Below, piece after piece: positions 25,661 through 34,369 of a DNA stretch of 64,000 nucleotides. The notes below the pieces were generated by a model that made no database searches, was not told the origin of the DNA, and was given only the letters and a program-made list of their open reading frames with translations. Position numbers and translations under genes: made by a program. Position 1 is the first letter of the stretch; each line of letters starts with the position of its first letter. The stretch spans positions 177,202 through 241,201 of the forward strand of contig NZ_JAQTIG010000003.1 of assembly GCF_029433515.1 (NCBI RefSeq), read 5' to 3'. Source of the DNA: Lactobacillus sp. ESL0679 (GTDB lineage Bacteria > Bacillota > Bacilli > Lactobacillales > Lactobacillaceae).

Positions 25661-26923
25661 ATGGCACGATTGCAAAAAATGGTTTTAAAACCAAAGGAGC
25701 AGCTTGTCACGCGGCTTTTTTTGTCACCCAAATTAAAGCAAAATTTGGCAGTTCTGTCATACAGTACTTATGACCTAGTTAATGTGATGAAGGATTTGGC
25801 TGAAAGCGATCCATTTGTATCGCTAAAGCAGCCGCAGAATAGTGAGCACAGTTTAGAATGGTTGCGAACGCCAAAAGGGGAAAATTTAGTTGACCATTTA
25901 TTAATGCAGGTCGAGTTAAACAATTGGCGCAGTAAGGAAAAGCAAGTAGTTAAATTATTAATTTACAATTTAGACCAGGATGGATATTTACGAGTTGACC
26001 TGACTGAGCTTGCTACGCAAACGGAGTTTCTGGTTGCGGAATTAATTCACGCTCGCGATTTGTTACAAGAGCTTGATCCATGTGGTATTGGTGCAGGTGA
26101 CTTAGCGGAATGCTTACTATTGCAGGCAAAAAAACAGCCTGATTTTAATCCGATTGCCATAGAATTGTTAACCAATAAGCAATTGTTGCTATTAGCAGAT
26201 AAACAAAAATGGTCAGATAGTAGTTATTCACAGAAGCAACTGCAACAGGCATTAAGCAGTATTCAAACCTTAAATCCACTGCCGGCGAGTCAGTTTATTA
26301 ATAACACCAATACGCAATATCTAATTCCTGACCTAATTTACCGGGTAAATGATGGTCGTCTAACAATTGAGAGCTTTCAAAATCAAATCCCTGAAATTTT
26401 ATTTGACGAGCGTAGTTTTTCTAAGTTAAGGAAGCAGTCTGAGCAAAAACAGTATTTTTCTGAACAAAAACAACGTTATGTTGAATTAAAGAATGCCATT
26501 ATGCATCGCCACCAGACATTAATGCGATTAGGAAAATTTGTTGGTGAGCAGCAGTATGCTTTTTTGACTACTCTTGAAAAAGAGCAACTGCGACCGCTGG
26601 GGTTAAAAGAAGCAGCTCGTGAGTTGAATTTAGCCCCCAGCACTATCAGTCGTGCAATTAAAGATAAGTACATTCAATGCCAAAATAAAATTTTTAGTTT
26701 GAAGCTGCTGTTTCCGCGAGCAGTTACAGCGGACTTATCGCAGGCGAAGATTGAGTACGACTTAATGCAACTCATTAAGAATGAGGATCATGCTAATCCC
26801 TTGAGCGATCAGCAGTTAGTCGAGCTATTTGCGGCCAAAGGAATTAATCTAAGTCGGCGAGTGATTACGAAGTATCGTCAAAAATTAAATATTGCTAACA
26901 GTTATCAACGCAAAACAAAATAA
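25661..26923 (+). CDS. rpoN: RNA polymerase sigma-54 factor
   Basis: A 420-residue RpoN/SigL. The N-terminal region I is Q/L-rich (LFLSPKLKQNLAVL), the core-binding region follows, and the HTH is LKEAARELNLAPSTISRAI. FSLKLLFPRAV and the C-terminal RpoN box SRRVITKYR contact the -24 element. The start has AAAGGAG nine bases upstream. It lies 46 bp behind the second sigma-54-dependent PTS operon, with no evident promoter or terminator in the gap. It is less AT-rich than the preceding genes. It directs polymerase to the two -24/-12 promoters, with the two LevR-type ATPases as activators. Confidence 0.96.
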   Translation: MARLQKMVLKPKEQLVTRLFLSPKLKQNLAVLSYSTYDLVNVMKDLAESDPFVSLKQPQNSEHSLEWLRTPKGENLVDHLLMQVELNNWRSKEKQVVKLLIYNLDQDGYLRVDLTELATQTEFLVAELIHARDLLQELDPCGIGAGDLAECLLLQAKKQPDFNPIAIELLTNKQLLLLADKQKWSDSSYSQKQLQQALSSIQTLNPLPASQFINNTNTQYLIPDLIYRVNDGRLTIESFQNQIPEILFDERSFSKLRKQSEQKQYFSEQKQRYVELKNAIMHRHQTLMRLGKFVGEQQYAFLTTLEKEQLRPLGLKEAARELNLAPSTISRAIKDKYIQCQNKIFSLKLLFPRAVTADLSQAKIEYDLMQLIKNEDHANPLSDQQLVELFAAKGINLSRRVITKYRQKLNIANSYQRKTK

Positions 26924-26957
26924 CAGCAATCCGAGTATTTTCGGATTGCTGTTATTT
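26922..26957. terminator. Bidirectional terminator rpoN / aldo-keto reductase
   Basis: AACAGCAATCCGA (26922-26934) pairs perfectly with TCGGATTGCTGTT (26941-26953). It starts at the rpoN stop codon and lies between convergent genes. Confidence 0.85.
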
Positions 26958-26972
26958 GTTGATTGTTAAATT

Positions 26973-27914
26973 TTATGGTAAATCATTGCCAGCTGCTAAA
27001 TAAATATCGTACCACTCTTGTGCGGTTAAGCTAATGTTGGCTCCCTTAGCACTATCGATGATATGTTCTGGATTCATTGTGCCGATAACCACTTGAATTT
27101 TAGCAGGATGGCGCAGAATCCATGCCGCCGCAATAGCATTCTTGGAAACACCCTTTTGGTCGGCTAATTTTTGCAAAGCCGCGTTTACTTCAGGAAACTT
27201 AGGATTGTTGATAAAGTTACCTTCGATTTGTCCATATTGAAATGGTGACCATGCCTGAACGGTCATGTTGTGCAAGCGTGAATAATCAAGTACGCCGCGA
27301 TCATGGTCAATGCTGCGCGCATCAGTCATATTCGTATGGATACCAAAGTCAATTGGTCCAGTGTGCATCACGCTGAATTGCAGTTGGTTAATCAGTAGCT
27401 TTTGGCTGATACCTTGTTGTAATAGTGCAACTTGCATTGGGTTAAAGTTAGAAACACCGAAGTGGCGCACTTTTCCTGCAGTTTGTAATTCGTCAAACGC
27501 AGCACCAATTTCTGCTGGATCCATTAAGGCATCGGGTCGATGCAACAAGAGACTATCAAGGTAATCAATTCTCATTCTGGTTAAAATGCCATCAACGGCC
27601 TCAATAATATGCTTTTTTGAAAAATCATAACGGGTAGTTTTGTAATCCAGCTCCGGATTTTCGTAAATACCAGTTTTAGATTGAATGTAAAAATCATCGC
27701 GGGTTAGTGACGATTGCTTAAATGCCTTGCCAAAAACTTCTTCGGACCTGCCATGACCGTAAATATCGGCCGAGTCAATATAATTAATCCCGGCGTCATG
27801 CGCAGTGTCTAAAGCAGCTATGGCCTCATCAGTTGTGAGTGCATTCATCCGCATAATACCTAAAGCAATGGCCGAGCCAGTAAAGTTTGTTTGGCCAATT
27901 TTAATTTGTTTCAT
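26973..27914 (-). CDS. Aldo/keto reductase (YdhF-like)
   Basis: A 313-residue NADPH-dependent AKR barrel. The catalytic tetrad is visible: Asp and Tyr in IDSADIYGHG (about residues 47-52), Lys in IQSKTGI and His in LLLHRPDALM. A GGAGG RBS precedes the ATG at 27914. It stands alone between the rpoN terminator and a divergent transporter. Substrate unknown; the family reduces aldehydes and ketones. Confidence 0.9.
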   Translation of the reverse strand: MKQIKIGQTNFTGSAIALGIMRMNALTTDEAIAALDTAHDAGINYIDSADIYGHGRSEEVFGKAFKQSSLTRDDFYIQSKTGIYENPELDYKTTRYDFSKKHIIEAVDGILTRMRIDYLDSLLLHRPDALMDPAEIGAAFDELQTAGKVRHFGVSNFNPMQVALLQQGISQKLLINQLQFSVMHTGPIDFGIHTNMTDARSIDHDRGVLDYSRLHNMTVQAWSPFQYGQIEGNFINNPKFPEVNAALQKLADQKGVSKNAIAAAWILRHPAKIQVVIGTMNPEHIIDSAKGANISLTAQEWYDIYLAAGNDLP

Positions 27915-28126
27915 AAGAGTACCTCCATCCGATTAGTATAAGTCTTTTTAGACTGAAAAATAAAATAAGTGGATGGTATTTGGTAATAAACGTAAAGGGA
28001 AACATTTTTGTTAATTTTGCACCTTATATTGCACTAAACAAGAACTTTATACTAAAAAAATATCAAAAAATCAAAGTAACACGAATTATTTAATAAAATT
28101 ATATTGAAATTTTACATTTACAAGTT

Positions 28127-28151
28127 TACAATTAGCACGAATTATCAATTG
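28127..28151 (+). promoter_or_regulatory. 25-nt element shared with the promoter of the orphan binding protein
   Basis: The 25 bases here match those at 49764-49788 at 23 positions. Both begin TACAATTA and end GAATTATCAATTG, and both lie 50-85 bp before the start codon of a transport gene. The ACACGAATTATT half is repeated upstream at about 28079. It could be a common regulator site or an UP-like promoter element. Confidence 0.45.
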
Positions 28152-28208
28152 GTGACTTATGAGTGGTTAATAATTAACTAAATATTTGCTAATTTGTGGG
28201 GTAAAAAA

Positions 28209-29378
28209 GTGTATAAGAAAAAAGGATTTATTTTTGCAATTGTGGGAACAGCCTGGCTGTTTGATGCAATGGACGTTGGCTTATTATCGTTTATTATGCC
28301 GATTGTACATAAAGAATGGGCATTAACTAATTCACAAACAGGATTAATTAGTTCAATTAGTACGATTGGAATGATTTGTGGTGGCTTTTTCTTCGGTTAT
28401 TTAGCTGATCGAATTGGTCGTAAAGATACATTAATGTTGTCGCTATTAACATTTTCAATTGGTAACTTTGTTTTGGCGTTTGCTCAAGGCTTTGATTCAT
28501 TTTTAATAATTCGCTTCTTTGTTGGCATGGGTCTTGGTGGTGAGCTACCAGTTGCAGCGACCTATGTTTCTGACTTATATAGTGGTACTAAAAGATCACG
28601 AATGTTAATTTTGGCTGATAGCTTTTGGGCTTTAGGCTGGTTAGTTGCGTCATTTTTATCGTTTGCATTGAATGGTGTTTTATCTTGGCGTGGTTTACTA
28701 ATCGTAACGGCAATTAGTGCATTTTTTGCAATTGTTGTGCGTAAGCAAGTACCAGAAATTAAGCAGCCAGCTAAAAAAGAACGTCATTTTGCCATTGGCA
28801 AATTTTTAAACTTTAAAACAATGATGTTGTGGTTGGCTTGGTTTATGGTCATGTTCAGCTATTACGGAATGTTTATGTGGCTACCAGGAATCATGACAAG
28901 TAAAGGTAACAGTGTGGTAGATAGTTTTGGTTATTCAGTAATTATTATCGTTGCGCAATTACCCGGATACTTTACTGCTGCTTGGCTTACTAAAAAAATA
29001 AATCTACGTTATATTTTTGCAATTTATATGATTGGAACAGCAATTGGTGCCGTTTTATTTGGTCAGGCACAAACTCCAGTTGCAACGGTAATTTGCGGCT
29101 GCATTTTATCTTTCTTTAATTTAGGTGCTTATGGGACGATTATTGCTATTACACCGAGCATTTATGAACCTGCAATTAGAGGAACAATGACAGGATTAGC
29201 TGAAGGAATTGGTCGAATTGGCGCAGTAATCGGGCCACTACTGGTAGGAGTATTAATTGACCAAAAGATTGGAATTAACGTAATTTTTGTTATTTTCATG
29301 GTTTCGTTAATTATTGGAGCTGCAGCAATGCTGTTAATACCGACTGTTAAGAAGCAAGCATCAATTAATGAGGATTAA
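28209..29378 (+). CDS. MFS transporter next to nadC, probable pyridine-carboxylate importer (NiaP-like)
   Basis: About 389 residues with 12 membrane segments. The loop GYLADRIGRKDTL between helices 2 and 3 and the overall order WLFDAMDVGLLSF...SSISTIGMICGGFFFG recall NiaP and other aromatic-acid/H+ symporters. A TTG at 28194 is in frame, but GTG at 28209 has GGGG seven bases upstream and is preferred. The stop is 2 bp before nadC, so the two are one operon. Inferred substrate: nicotinate or, because NadC consumes it, quinolinate. Confidence 0.7.
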   Translation: MYKKKGFIFAIVGTAWLFDAMDVGLLSFIMPIVHKEWALTNSQTGLISSISTIGMICGGFFFGYLADRIGRKDTLMLSLLTFSIGNFVLAFAQGFDSFLIIRFFVGMGLGGELPVAATYVSDLYSGTKRSRMLILADSFWALGWLVASFLSFALNGVLSWRGLLIVTAISAFFAIVVRKQVPEIKQPAKKERHFAIGKFLNFKTMMLWLAWFMVMFSYYGMFMWLPGIMTSKGNSVVDSFGYSVIIIVAQLPGYFTAAWLTKKINLRYIFAIYMIGTAIGAVLFGQAQTPVATVICGCILSFFNLGAYGTIIAITPSIYEPAIRGTMTGLAEGIGRIGAVIGPLLVGVLIDQKIGINVIFVIFMVSLIIGAAAMLLIPTVKKQASINED

Positions 29379-29380
29379 TA

Positions 29381-30229
29381 ATGAATAATCTATTATTACG
29401 GCAGAAACTAATTAGCTTTTTAGAGGAAGATCTTGAAAAAGGTGATTATAGCAGTCAATTTTTAACTGGAAAAAAGATCAGTGGTCATTTTGTCGCCAAA
29501 CAAGATGGCGTTATCTGCGGGCAACAAGTACCACAGATTGCTTATGATCTATTAGGTCAGGCTAACTATCATCCGTTAGTAACTGATGGTACTTTTGTCA
29601 AAAAAGGAATGCAAATTGGTGAAGTGACAGGTGATGCGGCAGTTATTTTGAGTGCTGAACGAGTGGTATTAAATCTTATTCAAAGAATGAGTGGTATTGC
29701 GACTGTTGTTAAAAAAGCTATTCAACTTTTAGATGACGATTCGATTAGAATTACGGACACGCGTAAGACTGCACCAGGATTGCGGATGTTTGATAAATAT
29801 GCTGTTAGAATTGGCGGGGGAGTTAATCATCGCTTTGGCTTGACTGGTGGTGCCATGCTTAAGGATAATCATGTTGCGCTAATGGGCGGAGTCCAAAAGG
29901 CAATTACTGCATTAAAGGCTGTCCAAGGACCGTTGACTCCAATTGAAGTTGAGGTTGAATCAATATCAGAGTTAAAGGAGGCAATTGCAGCTAAGCCAAC
30001 AACAATTATGTTTGATAACCAAACGCCAGCTACAATTAAGAAATGGGTTCAATTGGTTCCTAATGAGATCGTTACTGAAATTTCTGGAGGTGTTAATTTG
30101 ACCAATTTGGCTAGTTATCGTGGTTGTGGTACTGATTATATTTCAATGGGATGTTTGACTAATGATGTAACTCCTATTGATATTAGCTTTTTAGTACAAG
30201 GTGTCTATAAGTCAGGTGCAATTAAGTAG
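29381..30229 (+). CDS. nadC: Quinolinate phosphoribosyltransferase
   Basis: 282 residues. The family signature is clear: TRKTAPGLRMFDKYAVRIGGGVNHR-type phosphate/quinolinate binding (about residues 126-150), ERVVLNLIQRMSGIAT, and a C-terminal EISGGVNLTNL loop. It converts quinolinate plus PRPP to nicotinate mononucleotide. No nadA or nadB is nearby, so quinolinate may be taken up through the adjacent transporter. ModD is a related alternative but lacks this context. Confidence 0.9.
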   Translation: MNNLLLRQKLISFLEEDLEKGDYSSQFLTGKKISGHFVAKQDGVICGQQVPQIAYDLLGQANYHPLVTDGTFVKKGMQIGEVTGDAAVILSAERVVLNLIQRMSGIATVVKKAIQLLDDDSIRITDTRKTAPGLRMFDKYAVRIGGGVNHRFGLTGGAMLKDNHVALMGGVQKAITALKAVQGPLTPIEVEVESISELKEAIAAKPTTIMFDNQTPATIKKWVQLVPNEIVTEISGGVNLTNLASYRGCGTDYISMGCLTNDVTPIDISFLVQGVYKSGAIK

Positions 30230-30251
30230 TCTTCTCAACTTTTCTGGATAA

Positions 30252-30260
30252 TGGTAAAAT
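30252..30260 (+). promoter_or_regulatory. Extended -10 promoter of the cupin gene
   Basis: TGGTAAAAT is an extended -10 hexamer without a good -35, 47 bp before the chosen start. An upstream in-frame ATG at 30259 lies inside it and cannot be the start of this transcript. Confidence 0.45.
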
Positions 30261-30306
30261 GAATTCTGATTACCAGCCTTTAATTATAAGAAAGGGAACA
30301 CAATTT

Positions 30307-30804
30307 ATGAATACTAAGGAAGATTATATTAAGCAGCTAGACTTGGAACCACACGCTGAAGGTGGCTGGTTTAAAGACATTTCTCATAGTCCGGACAAGT
30401 ATTTTGCTCCGGAAAGTAACGGCGAACGATATCGCTACACCTCAATTGAGTTTTTACTTGATGCCAGTAGTCCATCACATTTACACAAGTTAAACCATGA
30501 TGAAATCTGGTTTTATCATGATGGTCAGCCAATTACAATCCATTGTATTAGTGAAACTGGTAAATACTGGACGGTAAAATTGGGCAAGGACATTAAGAAT
30601 GGCGAGGTTTTGCAATACAGTGTGCCGCAGAATACGATTTTTGGTGCTGAGGTAGAAGGCGGCGAAGGCTTTTGCCTTGTAAGCTGCGTAGTAGCGCCAG
30701 GATTTGATTATCATGACTTCATTTTATATCGTCGACAAGAATTATTAACCAAGTATCCTAAATTAACTGATGTCATTACACGAATGACAGTTGCAGAAAA
30801 ATAA
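30307..30804 (+). CDS. Cupin-superfamily protein, DUF985 type
   Basis: About 165 residues of the DUF985/YML079w-like cupin family. It shows EGGWFKDISHS near the N-terminus, then SHLHKLNHDEIWFYHDGQP, whose histidines and glutamate sit where cupin ligands do, and ending VVAPGFDYHDFILY. The ATG at 30307 has AAAGGGA upstream; the track-long form from 30259 overlaps the promoter. A single-gene unit closed by its own terminator. Biochemical role unknown. Confidence 0.8.
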   Translation: MNTKEDYIKQLDLEPHAEGGWFKDISHSPDKYFAPESNGERYRYTSIEFLLDASSPSHLHKLNHDEIWFYHDGQPITIHCISETGKYWTVKLGKDIKNGEVLQYSVPQNTIFGAEVEGGEGFCLVSCVVAPGFDYHDFILYRRQELLTKYPKLTDVITRMTVAEK

Positions 30805-30809
30805 TAGGC

Positions 30810-30846
30810 AAAAGAGTACTTCTGAAAGCAGGAGTGCTCTTTTACT
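30810..30846 (+). terminator. Terminator after the cupin gene
   Basis: AAAAGAGTACTTCTG and CAGGAGTGCTCTTTT pair around an AAAG loop, with G-U wobbles. Confidence 0.8.
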
Positions 30847-31143
30847 TTGTGGAAAAATCTAGCTATAAATTTTATGAACAGGAAATGCACACAGCTTGTG
30901 CAAAAAAATATGGTCGAGTTAAAAATGTGTTAATTAAGGTAAAACTGACAATAAAAATAAAGTTATTAACAGAAAAGGTGGATAATATTTTAAAAAGGTG
31001 CAATACTATTTGCAAATTGTGGATAATTGCAATCACATGTTTAATTATTTTAATTAATTTTTCAAAATAATTTTATTTTTGTAAAAATCAGCTTATAATG
31101 TAGTCTATATTAACAATCTTATCAACAGAAAGGAAAACTAGTT
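30847..31143. other. AT-rich spacer before the dehydrogenase gene
   Basis: Nearly 300 bp without a convincing gene. A 78-codon frame at 30834-31070 has no RBS, overlaps the terminator and resembles nothing I know. TATAAT at 31094-31099 is the probable -10 for the dehydrogenase, with a weak T-rich -35. Confidence 0.55.
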
Positions 31144-32052
31144 ATGAACAAAATAGGTATTATTGGTGATGGACATGTAGGCTGTACTGTGGCACATCAG
31201 TTGATTGTTTCTGGATTAGTAGACGATTTGGTATTGATCGATGAAAACGAGGGCAAAGTTAAGGCAGATGCACTTGACTTTGAGGATGCAATGGCCAACT
31301 TGCACTATCATGCAAATATTACGGTTAATGATTATGCGGCTCTTGGGGATGCAGACATTATCATTAGTGCGATGGGCAATATTAAGTTGTCCGCAAAAGA
31401 TCGTTTTGGTGAGTTACGTTATAATAAGCCGCGCATGGCTGCAGTCACTGATGGCATTAAGAAGAGCGGGTTCAATGGGATTATTATTTGTATTTCGAAC
31501 CCCGTTGACGTAATTACAGGTTTGTATCAAGAATTGACGGGCCTGCCGAAGAATCATGTCTTTGGAACAGGAACTCTGCTTGATACCGCACGGATGAAGC
31601 GTGCTGTTGGTAAGAAGACGGGCGTTGATCCTCGTTCAGTTATTGGCTTTACACTTGGCGAACACGGTGACTCGCAATTTACTGCTTGGTCAACCGTTAA
31701 AGTTTTGGAAAAGCCATTCATTGAAACTGCTAAGAAAAATTCTTGGAGTTTGGCTGAGATGAATGAGGAAATTAAGCAAGGAGGTTACACAGTTTATGCA
31801 GGTAAGCAATACACTAACTTTGGTATTGCGGCAGCCGCTGTGCGCTTAGTTGAAGCTGTCTTGAGTGATTCACGTACAGAAATGCCGGTATCCAATTACC
31901 AAGAAGAATACGGAACATACATGTCTTATCCTGCAGTAGTTGGCAGGGATGGTATCGTGCAAAAGGTTGAATTGAATCTGACTGATGAGGAAAAGAAACA
32001 ACTGCAGCAAACTGCCAAAACCATTAAGGAAAAGGCAAAGAAAGAAATTTAG
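31144..32052 (+). CDS. L-2-hydroxyisocaproate dehydrogenase-like (LDH/MDH superfamily)
   Basis: 302 residues. It has the Rossmann motif GIIGDGHVGCTVA, catalytic Asp147/Arg150 (LLDTARMKR) and His174 (LGEHGDSQFTAWS). The long substrate loop NIKLSAKDRFGELRYNK lacks the compact QKPGETR loop of true L-lactate dehydrogenase and resembles L-HicDH, which reduces branched 2-keto acids. Strong RBS AAAGGAAA. Likely role: reduction of amino-acid-derived 2-keto acids with NADH. A broad lactate dehydrogenase activity is possible. Confidence 0.85.
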   Translation: MNKIGIIGDGHVGCTVAHQLIVSGLVDDLVLIDENEGKVKADALDFEDAMANLHYHANITVNDYAALGDADIIISAMGNIKLSAKDRFGELRYNKPRMAAVTDGIKKSGFNGIIICISNPVDVITGLYQELTGLPKNHVFGTGTLLDTARMKRAVGKKTGVDPRSVIGFTLGEHGDSQFTAWSTVKVLEKPFIETAKKNSWSLAEMNEEIKQGGYTVYAGKQYTNFGIAAAAVRLVEAVLSDSRTEMPVSNYQEEYGTYMSYPAVVGRDGIVQKVELNLTDEEKKQLQQTAKTIKEKAKKEI

Positions 32053-32065
32053 TGAGATAGGTAAT

Positions 32066-32105
32066 AAAAAATCAGTGAGCTTTTATCAGTTCACTGATTT
32101 TTTTG
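32066..32105 (+). terminator. Terminator after the dehydrogenase
   Basis: AAAAATCAGTGA (32066-32077) pairs with TCACTGATTTTT (32091-32102), followed by T's. Confidence 0.85.
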
Positions 32106-32328
32106 TGTAAAATTTTAAAGAATTATTGAGTATTTTGAAGCTCACATAAAATCGCTTGCTATTTTGGCTGCAACCAGATTTATGCCTTATAACTTGGGGT
32201 ATTTTCTGGTTCGGCAAGTATTAGTTGCGTAAATGTTAGTTGCTTTTTACCGTAATGATTAAAATAGTTGCTTGCTTATTTAAACTATTATGACAAACTA
32301 AATGAGTAACAATTTAGGAGGATAAAAG

Positions 32329-32694
32329 ATGATTAAATTTGCAGAACAATTAAAAACTTATCGTAAAAGTAATGCTCTGTCTCAGGATGAACTTGCAGCT
32401 AAATTACTTATTAGTAGACAAGCTGTTTCTAAATGGGAATCTGGTGATTCAACACCTGATTTGGATAATGTAGTTAAGTTAGCAGAAATTTTTAATGTTA
32501 GTCTAGATGATTTGGTATTAGGTATAAAGACCGATTCGAAAATAGATGAAACGCAGTTTGTCTTTAATCCACAAAAAAATAAATATGTTCGGCGTTATGG
32601 CACGATGAATTTTTGGGATTTCTTAAGTCATTTTTGGTGGTTGTTTATCATATTTTTAATTGCATTATTTTTCATAGCTATAGTTATAAAATAA
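32329..32694 (+). CDS. XRE-family regulator with C-terminal membrane anchor
   Basis: 121 residues. A Cro/C1 HTH (about 5-60, LSQDELAAKLLISRQAVSKWESGDSTPDLDN) is followed by a linker and one hydrophobic helix (about 98-119). The GGAGG RBS is good. It stands 24 bp upstream of a Bcr-type ABC exporter operon, so it is probably its membrane-tethered regulator. A direct role in sensing membrane stress or peptide antibiotics is inference. Confidence 0.85.
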   Translation: MIKFAEQLKTYRKSNALSQDELAAKLLISRQAVSKWESGDSTPDLDNVVKLAEIFNVSLDDLVLGIKTDSKIDETQFVFNPQKNKYVRRYGTMNFWDFLSHFWWLFIIFLIALFFIAIVIK

Positions 32695-32718
32695 GAAATT
32701 AGTTTAGAAAGAAAATAT

Positions 32719-33600
32719 ATGCTAATAGTTGATAAACTGAATGTCTTTATCGGGCACGACAAAATTGTTAATCAGGTTAGTTTTAATATTAAGTCTGGAG
32801 AAGTTGTTGGTTTAATTGGTCCGAATGGAGCTGGTAAAACAACGATAATGAAAACTATTCTGGGGCTAACAAAATTTACCGGTGAAGTTAAAGTAAATAA
32901 TAAAAAAGTTACTGAAACTAATCATCATGCATTGGCAAATGTAGGTGCACTGATAGAGCATCCAGCAATCTATCCCTTTTTAACTGGTAGGCAGAACCTA
33001 GAGTTATACAGTCAGCAGTCATCAGACATGGATTACTTGATTGCGGCGCTTGAAATGAACAATTACATTGATACAAAAGCTTCAGGATACTCTTTAGGAA
33101 TGAAACAAAAATTGGGCATAGCAATTGCTTTTTTAAATACGCCACAATTAATTATTCTTGATGAACCAATGAATGGCCTTGATATTGAGTCGACAATTAA
33201 AGTTCGGCAACTTATTGATTGTTATGCAAAAAATGGGACAGCATTTTTAATTTCCAGTCATATTTTAAGTGAATTACAAAAAGTGATGACTAGAGCAATT
33301 TTAATTAATGATGGCCAAATTATTATGAACCAAGAAGTAACAAAATTTAATCATCTTATCCAGCAAGATTATAAAGTGATGACTGAAAATAATTCTCTTG
33401 CAGAAGCTGTACTTGAAACTAAAAAGATTAATTTTGCTAGACAAGATAATTATTTGCTAGTAAAACCACAAAATCTTTATCAAATTCAAGATGAGCTTTT
33501 AAAGCAAAATATCCACTTACGAGAAATGTCGCCAGTAACAGCTGATTTTGAACAAATTGTAGTTAATATTTTAGCTAACCAAAGGGAACAGCATGATTAG
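32719..33600 (+). CDS. ABC exporter ATPase (BcrA/lantibiotic-immunity type)
   Basis: 293 residues. Walker A is GPNGAGKTT (about 35-43), the signature is SLGMKQKLG and Walker B is LIILDEPMNGL. The C-terminal about 70 residues match the extension of bacitracin/gallidermin-type ATPases. It overlaps the first permease by 8 nt. With the two permeases it should form a peptide-antibiotic or lipid exporter. Confidence 0.9.
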   Translation: MLIVDKLNVFIGHDKIVNQVSFNIKSGEVVGLIGPNGAGKTTIMKTILGLTKFTGEVKVNNKKVTETNHHALANVGALIEHPAIYPFLTGRQNLELYSQQSSDMDYLIAALEMNNYIDTKASGYSLGMKQKLGIAIAFLNTPQLIILDEPMNGLDIESTIKVRQLIDCYAKNGTAFLISSHILSELQKVMTRAILINDGQIIMNQEVTKFNHLIQQDYKVMTENNSLAEAVLETKKINFARQDNYLLVKPQNLYQIQDELLKQNIHLREMSPVTADFEQIVVNILANQREQHD

Positions 33601-34348
33601 AAGCTTAAAAGAAGAAATTTATAAATTTATTCATCAAAAAACCTCACTGTATGGCCTAGTTGCTTTAGTATTGCTGATGATTTATAGTGCGCTAACTTCT
33701 AAGACTAATGCTGATAGTTTAATATCAATTTTTGGCGCAATTGAATGGATACCAATTATTTTGATTGCAATTGGTTCAGCATTTTTTGCAATGGAATACA
33801 GCAATAATACGATTTTGCTATTGTTATATAAAAATTCTGAAAGATCAGAAATTTATATTGCAAAATTTTTGACCATTTTACTGTATGGCATAGTATTGAC
33901 TGCTACTGCAATAATTACTGCTTTTTTACTAAGTATAGTTTTACAGAGTAGACAATATAATTTGTTTACAGTGATTGCTGGGAAAACAATCTTAATTCAA
34001 CTTGGCTTAAATATCTTAGGGATGATAATTTACTCGCTTTTTGCTGTGGCCATGTCCTTTATGTTAATTATGTTGATAAGAGTTAATGCTGTAGTTATAT
34101 GTATCGGGCTAGCCTGGGGCTTTTTTGGTGCTAGCTTGTCAACAGCTTTAATGAAGACTTTTCCAACAATTAGTAACATTTTAAAGTGGAATCCGTTAAA
34201 TATGGTTTTTATTTCTCAACAATTATCGAAGCCCTATTATTATAGAGTTTCTCAGTTAAGTAATTCGCAGTTGATCATGGGAACGCTTTTTTATAGCTTG
34301 TTTTTTGCAATTCTCGGTTACTTGTTATTTAGACAGCGAAGAGTGTAG
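33593..34348 (+). CDS. ABC-2 type permease
   Basis: 251 residues with about six hydrophobic helices and the family pattern LKEEIYKFIHQKTSLYGL at the start and FFAMEYSNNTI after helix 2. It resembles the next gene in length and motifs (FxMExxNN, KWNPLNMV), indicating tandem duplication. It would form a heterodimer with it. Confidence 0.82.
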   Translation: MIRSLKEEIYKFIHQKTSLYGLVALVLLMIYSALTSKTNADSLISIFGAIEWIPIILIAIGSAFFAMEYSNNTILLLLYKNSERSEIYIAKFLTILLYGIVLTATAIITAFLLSIVLQSRQYNLFTVIAGKTILIQLGLNILGMIIYSLFAVAMSFMLIMLIRVNAVVICIGLAWGFFGASLSTALMKTFPTISNILKWNPLNMVFISQQLSKPYYYRVSQLSNSQLIMGTLFYSLFFAILGYLLFRQRRV

Positions 34349-34369
34349 TTTTTGTGAAATGAGATAAAA

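Noticed and set aside
30834..31070. 78-codon lysine/isoleucine-rich frame with one hydrophobic tail
   Set aside because: Starts in the cupin terminator, has no Shine-Dalgarno, and composition simply reflects AT-rich spacer DNA.
31241..31513. 90-codon frame inside the HicDH-like gene
   Set aside because: Overlaps an intact, well-conserved dehydrogenase in another frame.
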